From positions 13,075,151 to 13,139,150 of the forward strand of contig NC_003071.7 in NCBI RefSeq assembly GCF_000001735.4: a stretch of 64,000 bases of DNA. Direction: 5' to 3'. Below the pieces are notes generated by a model. It saw nothing but the letters and a program-made list of their open reading frames with translations. It was not told the origin of the DNA and ran no database searches. Below, in pieces: positions 34,759 through 45,434 of this stretch. Position 1 is the first letter of the stretch. Each line of letters starts with the position of its first letter. The DNA comes from Arabidopsis thaliana. Lineage: Eukaryota > Streptophyta > Magnoliopsida > Brassicales > Brassicaceae. The position numbers were made by a program, and so were the translations under genes.

Positions 34759-36838
34759 TTACACAACCGAAGATGGAAATGCAATGAGAGGGAATTTGCG
34801 GCAAACATCGATACCAATGGCTTCAGTTAGATCAGGTTGATCCCCATTTGGTCCAGCCTCTACCCTCCAGTCAAATCGGCCTACAAGGTTGGCCACTGTC
34901 ACCTCTGCCAGACCCAAAGCAAGATTTATCCCGGGGCATATCCTTCTCCCTGATCCGAATGGGATGTAGTTCAGATTTTTTCCGTGATAATCTAAACCTG
35001 AATCTAAGTGTCTCTCCGGTTTGAATTCTTCAGCATCCGGTCCCCATATCGCAGTGTCTCGTTGGATCGCCCAAGCATTGATTATCACCTAGACATGGTT
35101 CCAATACAATTTAACCGAAATCATTAGCTATGTATGTATCAACAGGATGGTAAATAATTTTTAAGATTTATAGCTAATACCCTTTTTTAAGTAACCAAAT
35201 TTGGCAAACATATTTTTTTACTGTATAACCATGACTAATTAAGAGGTATATATGTAAAGTTATGTGTGAACTGCTAGGGTAAATTCTTGCAAATGATAAT
35301 TAACCGTGATAAAAATAATTTTGAAATTATTTATGGTGTTTCTTTGCATATAAGAATTTAATTTGATAAGAATAAGTTTACCTCTGTCCCTGCGGCTATG
35401 TTATATCCCTTTACTTTGACATCTTCACTTAAGAGTCTGGGAAGTATCATTGGAAGAGAAGGATGCAACCGAAGCACCTCTTTAATCACGGCTTTTAAGT
35501 ATTTCATATTTTCCACTTCTTTTTCTTTTATGTATGAACCATGTGGCCTAATAGTTGACCGAATCTCGTCTTGGAGTTTCTTCATACTCTTTGGACTTCT
35601 GATCAGTTCCGTCATCGTCCATTCTAGTAGAGTCGAAGTTGTTGACGTTCCTCCGATAAACATATCCTGATATGAAGTAGAAAAGTTACATGTCATTACT
35701 CATAGAAATATTTCATATGTGACCATATATTATAAATGAATTGGCTTATAATGATCTTACCAAGATCATAAATTTTATGTCGTTTCTTTGAACTTGGAAT
35801 CCACTGTTCTTATCTTTTTCGATTGATAACAATATATCCACGAAATCCGCTTTATCGTTACTCGCCTCTAAATGTTCTTGCACCACTTTGTCCATAAGAT
35901 CGCTAAACCCTCGACTCACTTCCTTAATTTTATTATTGAAACCACGGATCCCATCTATCCATGCCAATATGGGGACATATTCCCCGATCGGGAACTCGCC
36001 TAAAAGCTCCATGATCTGCCTCACTCGCTTCTTGAGATCCCTTGCGGTCTCGTCCTCGCTATGTTTTCTTCCCAACGCAACTCTACTCGTAACATCGCTT
36101 GGTAGAGTTATAAAGAGTTCGCTCAGATTTTCTGATGAAGAAGAAGAACTTGCTTTCTCCAGCTTCTCGATCATTGCATTTACCTCGTCTTCTCTTACCT
36201 TCTCAAAGGATTCAACCATTTTGTTGGTGAGCAGATTGAGAATGCATACACTCTTCATCCAAAACCAGAGAAAAAACGTTATTAGTTGATTAAAGAATAT
36301 AATAAGTTAAATATGAAAACATATTAGAATTTCTTAGTGCATGTGTGGGTGCAAGTTTTCGATCGACGAAAACAAAATAATAAGTTAAATAGGAAAAAAT
36401 AGTCTTAAAAATAAAAGATAAAAGAGAAATTTGAAAAGGCTAGTGAAATACCTTCATCTGTCTCCAGTATTCTCCATAGGGAGCAAACACAACATCACGT
36501 CCACCATTCATAAGCCCATGAACGGCTTTTGATCTCGGGCGGTTCGCAAATTTATGATCATGTGTTTTCAATACCTCTTGAGCTGCTTCACCGGAGGAGA
36601 CTACGAGTATAGGGACACGGCCAAAATGAAGGAGCATGAGTGGTCCGTACCTGAGACTGAGGGACCGGAGGGAACGGTGAGGATGGAGGCTCAGCTGGTG
36701 GAGGTTTCCGATCACCGGAAGCCTCCATGGAGATGGTGGTAGGTTCACTTTAGTGGCGGTTCGTTTGAGGAATCGCCTCAGCAAGAGAAGGGTTATGAGG
36801 GTCGTTAAGCACAAAGAGATACTCAATATCATTTCCAT
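34759..36838 (-). CDS. CYP71A13: Cytochrome P450 CYP71A13 (indole-3-acetaldoxime dehydratase)
   Basis: Four exons: 36838-36452, 36252-35761, 35666-35382 and 35088-34759, giving 497 residues, the known length. Motifs are the membrane anchor, hinge [17 protein letters not shown]-helix [10 protein letters not shown] (about 297-306), ExxR E356/R359, FKPERH, and heme loop [11 protein letters not shown] with Cys439. By established knowledge it converts indole-3-acetaldoxime to indole-3-acetonitrile and on toward the cysteine adduct in camalexin biosynthesis, working with CYP71B15/PAD3 on the ER. It is induced by pathogens through WRKY33. It is a tandem paralogue of CYP71A12 about 10.6 kb away, with intron 3 (35089-35381, 293 nt) longer than the 115 nt of its paralogue. 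The MEMI start was chosen over an in-frame ATG six codons upstream (36856). Confidence 0.96.
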
Positions 36839-36902
36839 TTCTTGAATATTGCTCATGTAAGAAAGTGTTTGATTGGTGATTTTTAACTCATATTCTGCAT
36901 GC

Positions 36903-36910
36903 TATTTATA
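36903..36910 (-). promoter_or_regulatory. TATA box of CYP71A13
   Basis: TATAAATA on the - strand is conserved in position and context with the CYP71A12 promoter. Confidence 0.7.
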
Positions 36911-39900
36911 GGGTTAATTGGAAGAGTTTATTAGCGACAGTTTTGGAACCCATCGTTTTCTGTCAATAGTGCAGGACGTCAATTTTATTCGTTGTTTGTG
37001 TACTTTGAAAAGTAATAATCCGATCCTATATGGTTAGTTTTGGAAATATATCTTGTTTTTTTTTCTTTTAAGTCGTTATTATATATTGATTTTTCTTCAT
37101 AAAAATACACAGTATAGTATATCCAAAAAAAAACACTTCCATTAACTATGACCACGAACATCATTTTAGCCGACCTATGATAGTAGTTATATTTTTGATT
37201 CTATTTTGTGTACTAAGAAAAGTAATATCCTAAATTTATTTTTTGGAATTAAACGTAATCTTTCTTTTTAAGAACTAGAATTCAAATATTGAATAATAAT
37301 TATACTAATAAATATCAATAGTTATACAAGTTAAAGAAGAGTTGAAAAATAACTATTGATATGAATAATAAACTATTATTAGCCAAATTTAATTAGTTTT
37401 GCTAGCTACTTTCTTGTTGTAAGCTTTTATTCTCTTTCATAAAAAGTTACTTATAACTTTAATTTAATTTGATATCAGAGAAGTCACAACAATCTTTGTA
37501 AATATAGTGTAAACTACTTTAACTCAGTAAATCCTGCAAAAGTTTGTTATATAATTCGTACATAAGTCTTAAGATCGACGTTTTCTTATATATATATAAA
37601 AAGAACGACGTGATTCATCAAACGTTTGAAGTGAGAAAGAATAAAATAAAGTTTTTTTTTTTTTTTCAAACCTCGAAAGAATTACATACATTGCCGTGAC
37701 GTATTAAGGGTATATAGAAGTTTTGAGTGCATACGTAATATTGATATATATATCCATGTCGTATGTATATCTAGTGATGTATAGAAGTTTATTCGTAAGA
37801 CTAGTGATGATGAACTTAGAAGGATTCAAAGTAAAATCGATGTATATCCATGACTTGTGTACATCTTAACATATATTACCGTTAAAATAAGCTTGTTTTA
37901 TTCTAAAATATATAACGTTTCAGAAAAATTGTCTATTTAGTAATTGCATTTCTCAAATTTTATCAAATGTGTATTGTCTTATTACTTACTAAAAGTATTT
38001 TTTCAAATTTTTGAAAACAAGGGTTAGTTTTTGTAATTAAAGCTAATTTCAGATTCTTAAATGTTTCACTATTTTTTATATTATTTCATAAAGATAATAG
38101 AAGCAAATAATTTGGAAAAAACTTTTTTTTTGCAATTCTAACAATATTTTACTGGATAAACTAGATTTTATCCCGCGATACACCGTGAAACGATTTTTTT
38201 TTTAAGTTAGTATATATAAAAGTTTGCAAATTGTATTTTTTTCTAAACTATTTATATTTTATAATTTACAATTGTTATTAAGTAATATTCTGTCAAATTT
38301 GTCCCGTTAAAAAACTTATTTCTTTTATTAATGTTAATATTAATTATGATATGATTTTGAATAATTGTCTAAATTTTTTACTTTATATATATGATATTAA
38401 ACCCACATATTTTTTGTTAATCGGAGTAATATATGTCTGTTTTTAAAATATTTAAAATTACAATATGATTTAAAATATTTAAAAATCAAACAAGTATATT
38501 CATAGTTTTAAATTTTAACCAAATTTTAGAAATATTTATATTTTAAATATAAAAATATTCGGTGTAAAAGTTTTTGAAAACGGATTTAAAATCAAATTTT
38601 GTTTGAATAGACCTATCAAAAAATTTAATAGATAAAAATTATTAAATAAACGAATATCAAATTGATCTAAATACATTTTGACCTACTGGGTTGAAAAAAT
38701 ATTATATAGATAACTATGTTTTGCCTTTCATATACAGTATATTATATATATTTTGTCAAAATTTTCTTTTATAGTTTAGATGTGTATTGACATGTGTTGT
38801 CCAGTCCTCGTGTAGAACAGGAAGGCATCGTATGATTTTTTGGTTCCACCGAAAAAATTAATAAGGCATGACGGACCTGATCCAACACAATTCATAAAAC
38901 ATTTCCCCAAATAATCTTTTATTTCTGTCAAACATTTGATTTTTCTTCCAGGACTTTTCTATGTAAAAGTGCGTGCAACCAATTATCTTGTCCTCACTGA
39001 TTCCCTATTAATGATTTTTCTCACATAGCTCCTTATGCAATGAATCTATCTTCTTAAATTGTTGCAGCCACATTTTTAAGTCATTCATTTGTAGCTGAGA
39101 AATTCTCATGAATAGAATTCATCACGTGGTTATTAATTCACAAAGAAAAAAAAATGTGACAACTACTATATATATGTGTCATTTATAAACACATAATATC
39201 CCTTTAACGTAAAATACTAGGAGAACCCCTGTCCTACATGCTGGTTATATGACTTATTTGTCTATTAACAAACCAAATTAACACTTTTGATTCAAAATGT
39301 GTTTGATCCAAATTCATCTTTGAATTATATTATTTGCCATGTAGATGGTTTTCTTTTGTAAAAGACCTAAAACGTGTATCCGTATAATAATATGATTTTA
39401 ATATATTATGTTTTTAGAATATATGATGACTTTTACTTTTCCAAACATACGATGACTTTTATTTGGAAGTTTGACTTACCCATTCAACAACGAAGTTACT
39501 TTAGTTAAAATAATCAAAGTGTCGACTACTGAAGTTAAGTAAGTTACCCGGCCGGTCTTACTTAGCTGTTGAATGCGACCCGATATAATGTTACTTAGTT
39601 GTTGAATGAGTCAGCCAAACTTCAAAAATCTCAAATTCCTCACAACTACAAATAGCTAGCTCATGTATTTTCATATATTCTACAAAAAAAAAAAATCTTA
39701 ATTTAAATTGTAAATGAAAATTTTGATTATTCGTTTACTTATTCAATTTGGAAAATTTTCTGTTTTAACAGTAGAGTTGTTTTAAGATTTACTAAGAAAT
39801 TTGGTGAATGAAGTATTCGACTGTTACACTAACCTTGGGAGGATTAGTAGAGCGATAAAATTTGTATCACCCTCTGATTATAAAAATAAAGGAAAAAATT

Positions 39901-41396
39901 ATATGTTACCAATTACAATGAAAATTTTAAATATCAAAAAGTCAGATATATGAATCTTATTATTACTAACATGTTTGAGTAATTGAGTTTAGTTTTATAT
40001 CTTCCTATAACGTAAGAATCTTTTGTATATATGTAGTTATTTCAAAAATAGTACTGGAAGTTTTGGATATTTTCTGCTAGCAGTAAAATTCAAAATTTGA
40101 AATGCCTACATCTGTTAAGTGTTGAAAAAAGTAATTTTAATTTCACTATTTTATTTTACATATGCATATTCTAAAACAGAAACACTTTTCCATCATGGGA
40201 TCGGAGGTGATATATATAGGTTTTAATCTGCGAGACTATTTCTTACTATAATGTTAAGATTACCGTTGGTTGCTATTTTGTACGCCCTTAATCCAGTTTT
40301 ATATGTAAATGTCCTTTGTAATATAAAAGAATTATCTTTGTTTTGAGTCAAAGTATTTTTTTTTTCTTTTTGGGGTAACCACGTCAAAGTATTTATCGAG
40401 TTTTTACAAATTTTTGAATAGAAACAAGATGTTTTGGAATATTTATATATATATATATATTATAATGCATAATGGTGTATAAGCGCCAAAAGTTTAGCAT
40501 CCGTTGAAATTGTTGGTAGCATTTTTTTGCTGTTTTCGGACAAAAATAAATGTTAGCTTTTTAGTCGGCACCGGTTTGAAGTGACGAGTAGTAAATTAAA
40601 TCCATTTAGTGCCAAATTAAGCAGGTGGTGGAGGTGTGTCACAACACATGGTCTATTGTTGTTTTTTCTCTCTAAAAAATATGAGAAGAAAATCTCTTTT
40701 TTTTTCAACTCAGAGACCTCGCGAGCCCACGTTGACGTAGACACATTTTGGTGTGCGCAAGAACATAAAATCTTAATAATATTCAACAACGTTGAATATG
40801 GAAACACTGGAAAGAGACAAATTCAAATTTTGCTAAGCACAATATTAGGGTTGTGACCGTGAACCCAACGAATATATAAACATAAAACATGGTTACTGGA
40901 GAGCCTCCCAATAAGAGAGAAAGTAGAAAGTGAGGTTCAAAAACTAAGGCATTTTAGAGTTGCATAAATGTAATCAGTAAAAAAAACTATATAATCAGTA
41001 ATCCAATTAGCTAAAACTTGTAAAAATTTATAAAATCGTAAATTTACCGAGTCTTACATTTAATATGATTAAATTATTTTATATCAAAAACCATATTTAC
41101 CAATAAAATATAGGTTCTCTAAAGTCTAAAATACATAGGAAAAATGCAATTTAATTTTAAAATTGTGAATGGGTAAACCGTAAACCAAGTACAATTAGCA
41201 TACGGTTTGATGCACCGGTCTACTTAACCGAAGTTTAAGGCCTCAGGCCCATTATCACTCTTCTTCTTCTTCTCCTCCTAAGTACTTACCATAAACCCTA
41301 ATTTTGGGGTCTCTGCACAATTTGCAGATCCTCAGATCCGATTCTGTCTATTAGTAGTAATCCCCGGAGCTTCAGCTCCAAGGAAATTCGTAATTC
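36911..41396. other. Upstream region of CYP71A13 and long AT-rich spacer
   Basis: Apart from the Helitron, no gene is seen. Segments between 37400 and 39620 correspond to the CYP71A12 upstream region, so the block duplication extends about 2.8 kb upstream of the P450. From 39620 to about 41250 the sequence is AT-rich with an (AT)n run near 40445-40460. The end is the promoter and leader of the PPR gene. Confidence 0.45.
38161..38710 (-). mobile_element. Non-autonomous Helitron, second copy, opposite orientation
   Basis: Read on the - strand, it begins TCTATATAATATTTTTTC at 38710 (preceded by A) and ends ATAAAATCTAG at 38161 (followed by T). A degenerate hairpin (CACGGTG/TCCCGCG, 38171-38187) precedes the end. 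Its 3' 240 bases align with the copy at 26661-27209, for example GACAATTATTCA versus GACAATAATTCA. The 5' halves differ, as is common among non-autonomous Helitrons. Both copies are about 550 bp and both lie upstream of a CYP71A gene. Confidence 0.65.
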
Positions 41397-42909
41397 ATGG
41401 CATCAAATTTTGTGAAACTCGGCAGTCAATTTATCGGCAAACTCACCCGAGTAACTAGCTTACCAGCTCATCACACTGATTTGGTCCAAAGAGTTTCGAT
41501 TTTAAAAGACGAGCTTTTAACGATTGGTAACAGTAAGGAGAAGTTCCAAAATGTTTTGGATCAGAAAGGGCAATGGTTGTTTAGAACTTATCGTGATGGT
41601 GCTGGGATCTTAGAGCTTATGGATCAACTCTTTCCTCGTCATTACTTAGCTCTTCAGGTTTCCTTTCTTCTTCTATCTTTTGAATTCTATAAAGTTTGAC
41701 TCTTGCCACTGCCCTGATCTTTTGTAGTCTATAAAGTTTGAATCTTTATTAGCATCACTGTAGATTAGTTGAGTTTGTTTCGTAGGTTTTTGATGTTATG
41801 TTAATGTTTAGGTTTTAGAGTGGAGGAGAGGACAAAAGGATTATTGTATCCCCTTGACATCGGAGGAGTATGCTAAAGGAATCAAAATTGCGGGTAGAGC
41901 TAGGGATATTAACCTTGCAGTCTATCTTTTCGATGAGGCGGCTAAGAAACGAATGCAGACTGCTTCAGTTTATAATTCTTTGATGAGTGTTTACATGTGG
42001 AACGGGCTTGCTGAGGAATGTCAGTCGCTTTTTAAAGATTTCAGGAGGCAAACGCATTGTGCGCCGACCGTTGTGACATATAATATTCTAGTATCTGTTT
42101 ATGGTCGACTTTTGATGGTAAAGAATATGGAAGCAGCTTTTGAAGAGTTACAAAAAGTGAAGCTTCCTCCTAATTCTGTCACTTACAACTTTCTAATTGC
42201 GGGTTACATGACTGCCTGGAATTGGGATAAAATGGAAGCTACTTTTCAAGAAATGAAGAGGGGTCCAGTTGAGCCTGACACAGATACTTATCAGCTAATG
42301 CTTCGTGGGTATGCAAATTCTGGGAATTTGAATAGGATGGAAGAAATGTATGAAGTGATTAAAGATCAGGTTGGTGTAAACAGTGGTCCTTTGGTCAGAG
42401 CTATGATCTGTGCATATTGTAAGAAAGCTGTTGAGGATAGAGTCCAAAAGATTGAAAATTTATTGAGTCTTCTCTCTGGGGAGGAATATCTTCCTTGGTT
42501 GAATGTGCTTTTGATTCGACTATATGCTCAAGAAGACTTTGTGGAAGCAATGGAGAGTAAAATCAACGAGGCATTTGAGCAGAAGACATGTGTTAATAAG
42601 TCAAGTATCATGCGAGCAATCATTGCAGCTTACTTCAGGTGTAATGAAGTTGACAATCTTGCTAATTTCGTCAAGCGTGCTGAGTCTGCTGGGTGGAAAC
42701 TATGCAGATCTCTCTACCACTGTAAGATCATGATGTATGGATCCCAAAAACGCTTTGAAGAAATGGAAGGTGTTGTAAATGAGATGGCAGAGACCAATTA
42801 TGGGCTTGTAACTAAAACGTTCGCCATTATGATTAAAGCTTATAAAAACCATGGAATGGAGTCAGATGCTGAGAAAGTGAAGGGAAAGATGCTGAAACGT
42901 GGGCTTTAG
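41397..42909 (+). CDS. Pentatricopeptide repeat (PPR) protein, P class
   Basis: Two exons (41397-41657 and 41812-42909) give 452 residues. The N-terminus ([20 protein letters not shown]) is basic and Ser/Thr-containing, as in organelle presequences. Repeats with the PPR pattern follow from about residue 105, for example [40 protein letters not shown] and [20 protein letters not shown]. There is no E, DYW or other C-terminal extension, so it is P-class. Proteins of this type bind specific organelle RNAs and affect stability, splicing or translation. The target is not predictable by eye. I recognise it as At2g30780. Confidence 0.9.
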
Positions 42910-43896
42910 ATGCACTTCAGTTTGCACAAAGAATTCTGTTGTTTCGATTTGTTCAGTGTCTTTATCAAGTGTGAACTCTGGCCAAACTGAGTATCAAATG
43001 GTTAGTGCTGTTTCTGCGTTTTCACAAGTCTCCTGTTTATAGTGACTTACCAGGGAGTTGTGCTTAGCTTTGGTCTCCCTTTTTAGCAATCAGGTTGTAG
43101 AACTGTCCCCCATGAGGCTGAATAAAAGATGCTGGATATGCTTCCATAATCCGTCATTAGGGGTTTTGGGATAAGACTAGTCCACAGTTCTTTTCCGTCA
43201 TGAGTGACTCAACCATCACTAGTCTGCCATAGTTGTACATGTTACAGGCAGGGTTTGAAATTTCCATGGCAGATTTTGATCCTGTTGGCAGATGAGAAAC
43301 CTCGGTAAAACAAATTCTCTGTGATCCATGAAGAACAGTGCCTGCTCTATCTGGACGTCTTACCTGTGTTTGCCGATACGATTAGAAGAGCTATGATTTT
43401 CTTCCTATTTGATGGCTCTGCCAAGTGAAGTTATTTCCTTGAAGAGAAACCTGACCGATGTTGCAGCGGGTTTCTCTTTCTGCCACCCCTGGGTTAAATT
43501 TCCAGATTGTCGTAACTTAATTTTTGTTGTTGTTAGGCTATCACAGTCTTACATCCACATACTGCTCTGTTGTTTAGGCTTGAGCCCTGTTTGTAAATTT
43601 GAGGAAAACAGATAGCTCAGCTACACATGATGTTTCAGTATAGTGAGACGTCACTGGGATCTCAGTTACTAAATTTACAAGTTCTCACGAATAAGCCATG
43701 GATCTTTTAATTTTATCAAGATTTTTGTTTCCTTGTCATTTCAATTCTTTGCAGTACTTTAACGATCAGAGAAAGATAAACAATAGTTATAGATATCAAA
43801 TGATTGTTTTCTTTTCTTGATCCATTATTTATACAATGGACAATGAGGAAGAAGACAACAGATAACAGAGCGTTCCATTAATGTTTATGATTCATA
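42910..43896. other. 3' UTR of the PPR gene and spacer
   Basis: No supported gene is seen. The GC content is moderate, so part of this stretch may be an extended PPR 3' UTR. A 68-codon ORF at 43409-43615 has no recognisable features. Confidence 0.4.
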
Positions 43897-44940
43897 TCAA
43901 GCAACACTGAAGGACGTAGCAGCATTCTCAACGAACTTCCTAGCTCCTTTGAACCACCTCTTGTCTCCTGCTTGAGCTTTGCAAATGTAAAGCTTTCCAC
44001 CATTCACAGTGGCTGTTATCAGTTGGTGCTTCCCACCTTCATCTCCATCAGCTGTTCTTGTCAGAACCGACAAGTAATAGTATTCTTTCCCTCCGATTTC
44101 TTGTGTAGATGTTTCCAAAATGTTTGCAGTTGCTACTGCATTTGCATCAAACCCTCCCTGCAAAAATGATCAGTCACACTCTTTAAGGTATTGGTTCTTG
44201 TTTGAACCCAAAAACTCCTTCACCAACTAGAAAAGGAAATTACCTCAGAGGCTGTTTCGCCGACGTAAGCTTGCTTCCCGAGGAGATAATTCACCTGCAG
44301 AAACCAGAAACCTATCATCAGCTGTGTTGTGGTGATTATCGTCTGATTGAACCGTTTTTGCTTTAAAAACAGAGTGAAACCTGAGAGAGGAACTGTTCAG
44401 GAGAACCGTAATCAGTGATGGATTTCTTGTCTGTAGGAGTGATCATGACAGAGACATTGCTGGTGGCGTCAAAGTTGTCCTCGAATCTTAGTACTTGTCC
44501 TGGATACTCAATTTCTTTACTTGGGTTCCACTTTGATGGGATCTGGATTTTGAATCCTTCTCCTGTGTATGGCAGGAAATCTGTGTTCTTCTTTGGCTTA
44601 CCAAACACATTAGCTGCAAAACAACAATCAAGATTTGCTTCATGATTCTCATTGATATATGCTCAAAATGTATATAGAGAAAGTGGGATCATACCGGCTT
44701 CACCATAGGCGGCGCAGGAGAGACTTTGGATCCGATGGCTGCAGCACCAACGAGTAAGGTAAGGGCAAGACGGCGGAAAACAGCAGAGTTATTGTTTTCC
44801 TGAGACTGTTGAGCTCTACATACTAAATGGACGGGTCTCGAGAGGGACACATGACGAAACGACGATGAAGATGAAGATGATGATCGTCCGGCAGAGGAGG
44901 CAAGTGCACTCTGGTGTAAGAAGCTCGGGCTGTACGCCAT
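43897..44940 (-). pseudogene. PSBP2: PsbP-2, frameshifted copy of the PSII 23-kDa oxygen-evolving protein
   Basis: Four exons (44940-44695, 44613-44381, 44294-44244 and 44157-43897) cover the whole PsbP sequence. Exon 1 encodes a good two-part transit peptide ([16 protein letters not shown] and [17 protein letters not shown]). Exons 2-4 encode the mature protein from [15 protein letters not shown] to a C-terminus ending AATSFSVA. The two parts are in different frames. At the thylakoid cleavage region (about 44711-44722) the expected SPADAAYGEA reads [10 protein letters not shown] because four bases are missing relative to the family. The product would therefore be a truncated transit peptide, or a mature domain started internally without targeting. 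Splice sites are intact. The functional paralogue from memory is PsbP-1 on chromosome 1. I recognise this as At2g30790, listed as putative OEE2-2. Confidence 0.88.
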
Positions 44941-45434
44941 TCTCTTTTTTTCTCTTTCTTGTTGCAACCTGAAGACCAAAGTGATGAAACTGTTTGTAAA
45001 TATGGAGTTTAAGAAAAGAGTTGTTTATTGGCTAATTTTTGGATTTTTGGGCATCTAATCTTCTGTTTGGATGTCGGGATAAGGTTGTATAAGTGCTCCA
45101 TCTTGCCACGTGGCTGTGAGCCTACTGGTCTGAATGAATTTCGACGTGTTTGATCTCACTGGAAGTAAAATGAAAGTATGAAACTGCTAGAAGAGGCTTT
45201 ATGAGTAACAACAACAATAGTTACAATACTCTGGAACATATTAGAGCAACATGAAACCGTTAAAAACTCCGTTTCATGATTAGATAAATAGAAACACTTT
45301 GAGCCAAGAACCACCGAAGAGACATGGATCCAAACATGAATTGTTTATACATCATCAATTCCTCTGCTTTCATGGGACCCAAACCCAAACCCAAACCAAA
45401 ACCCAAAACCAAAAACAATCTCTTTTCATGCATC
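44941..45434. other. Spacer between HVT1 and the PsbP-2 pseudogene
   Basis: This contains the former PsbP promoter and the 3' UTR of HVT1. An ACGTGG-type element (CCACGTGG near 45105) lies about 165 bases upstream of the PsbP start. No other gene is visible. Confidence 0.4.

Noticed and set aside
38171..38187. Rho-independent-type terminator hairpin
   Set aside because: The organism is a plant; the hairpin is better explained as the Helitron 3' end.
40553..40856. Overlapping ORFs on both strands
   Set aside because: They overlap one another on opposite strands, have no recognisable domain, and lack convincing promoter or splice context.
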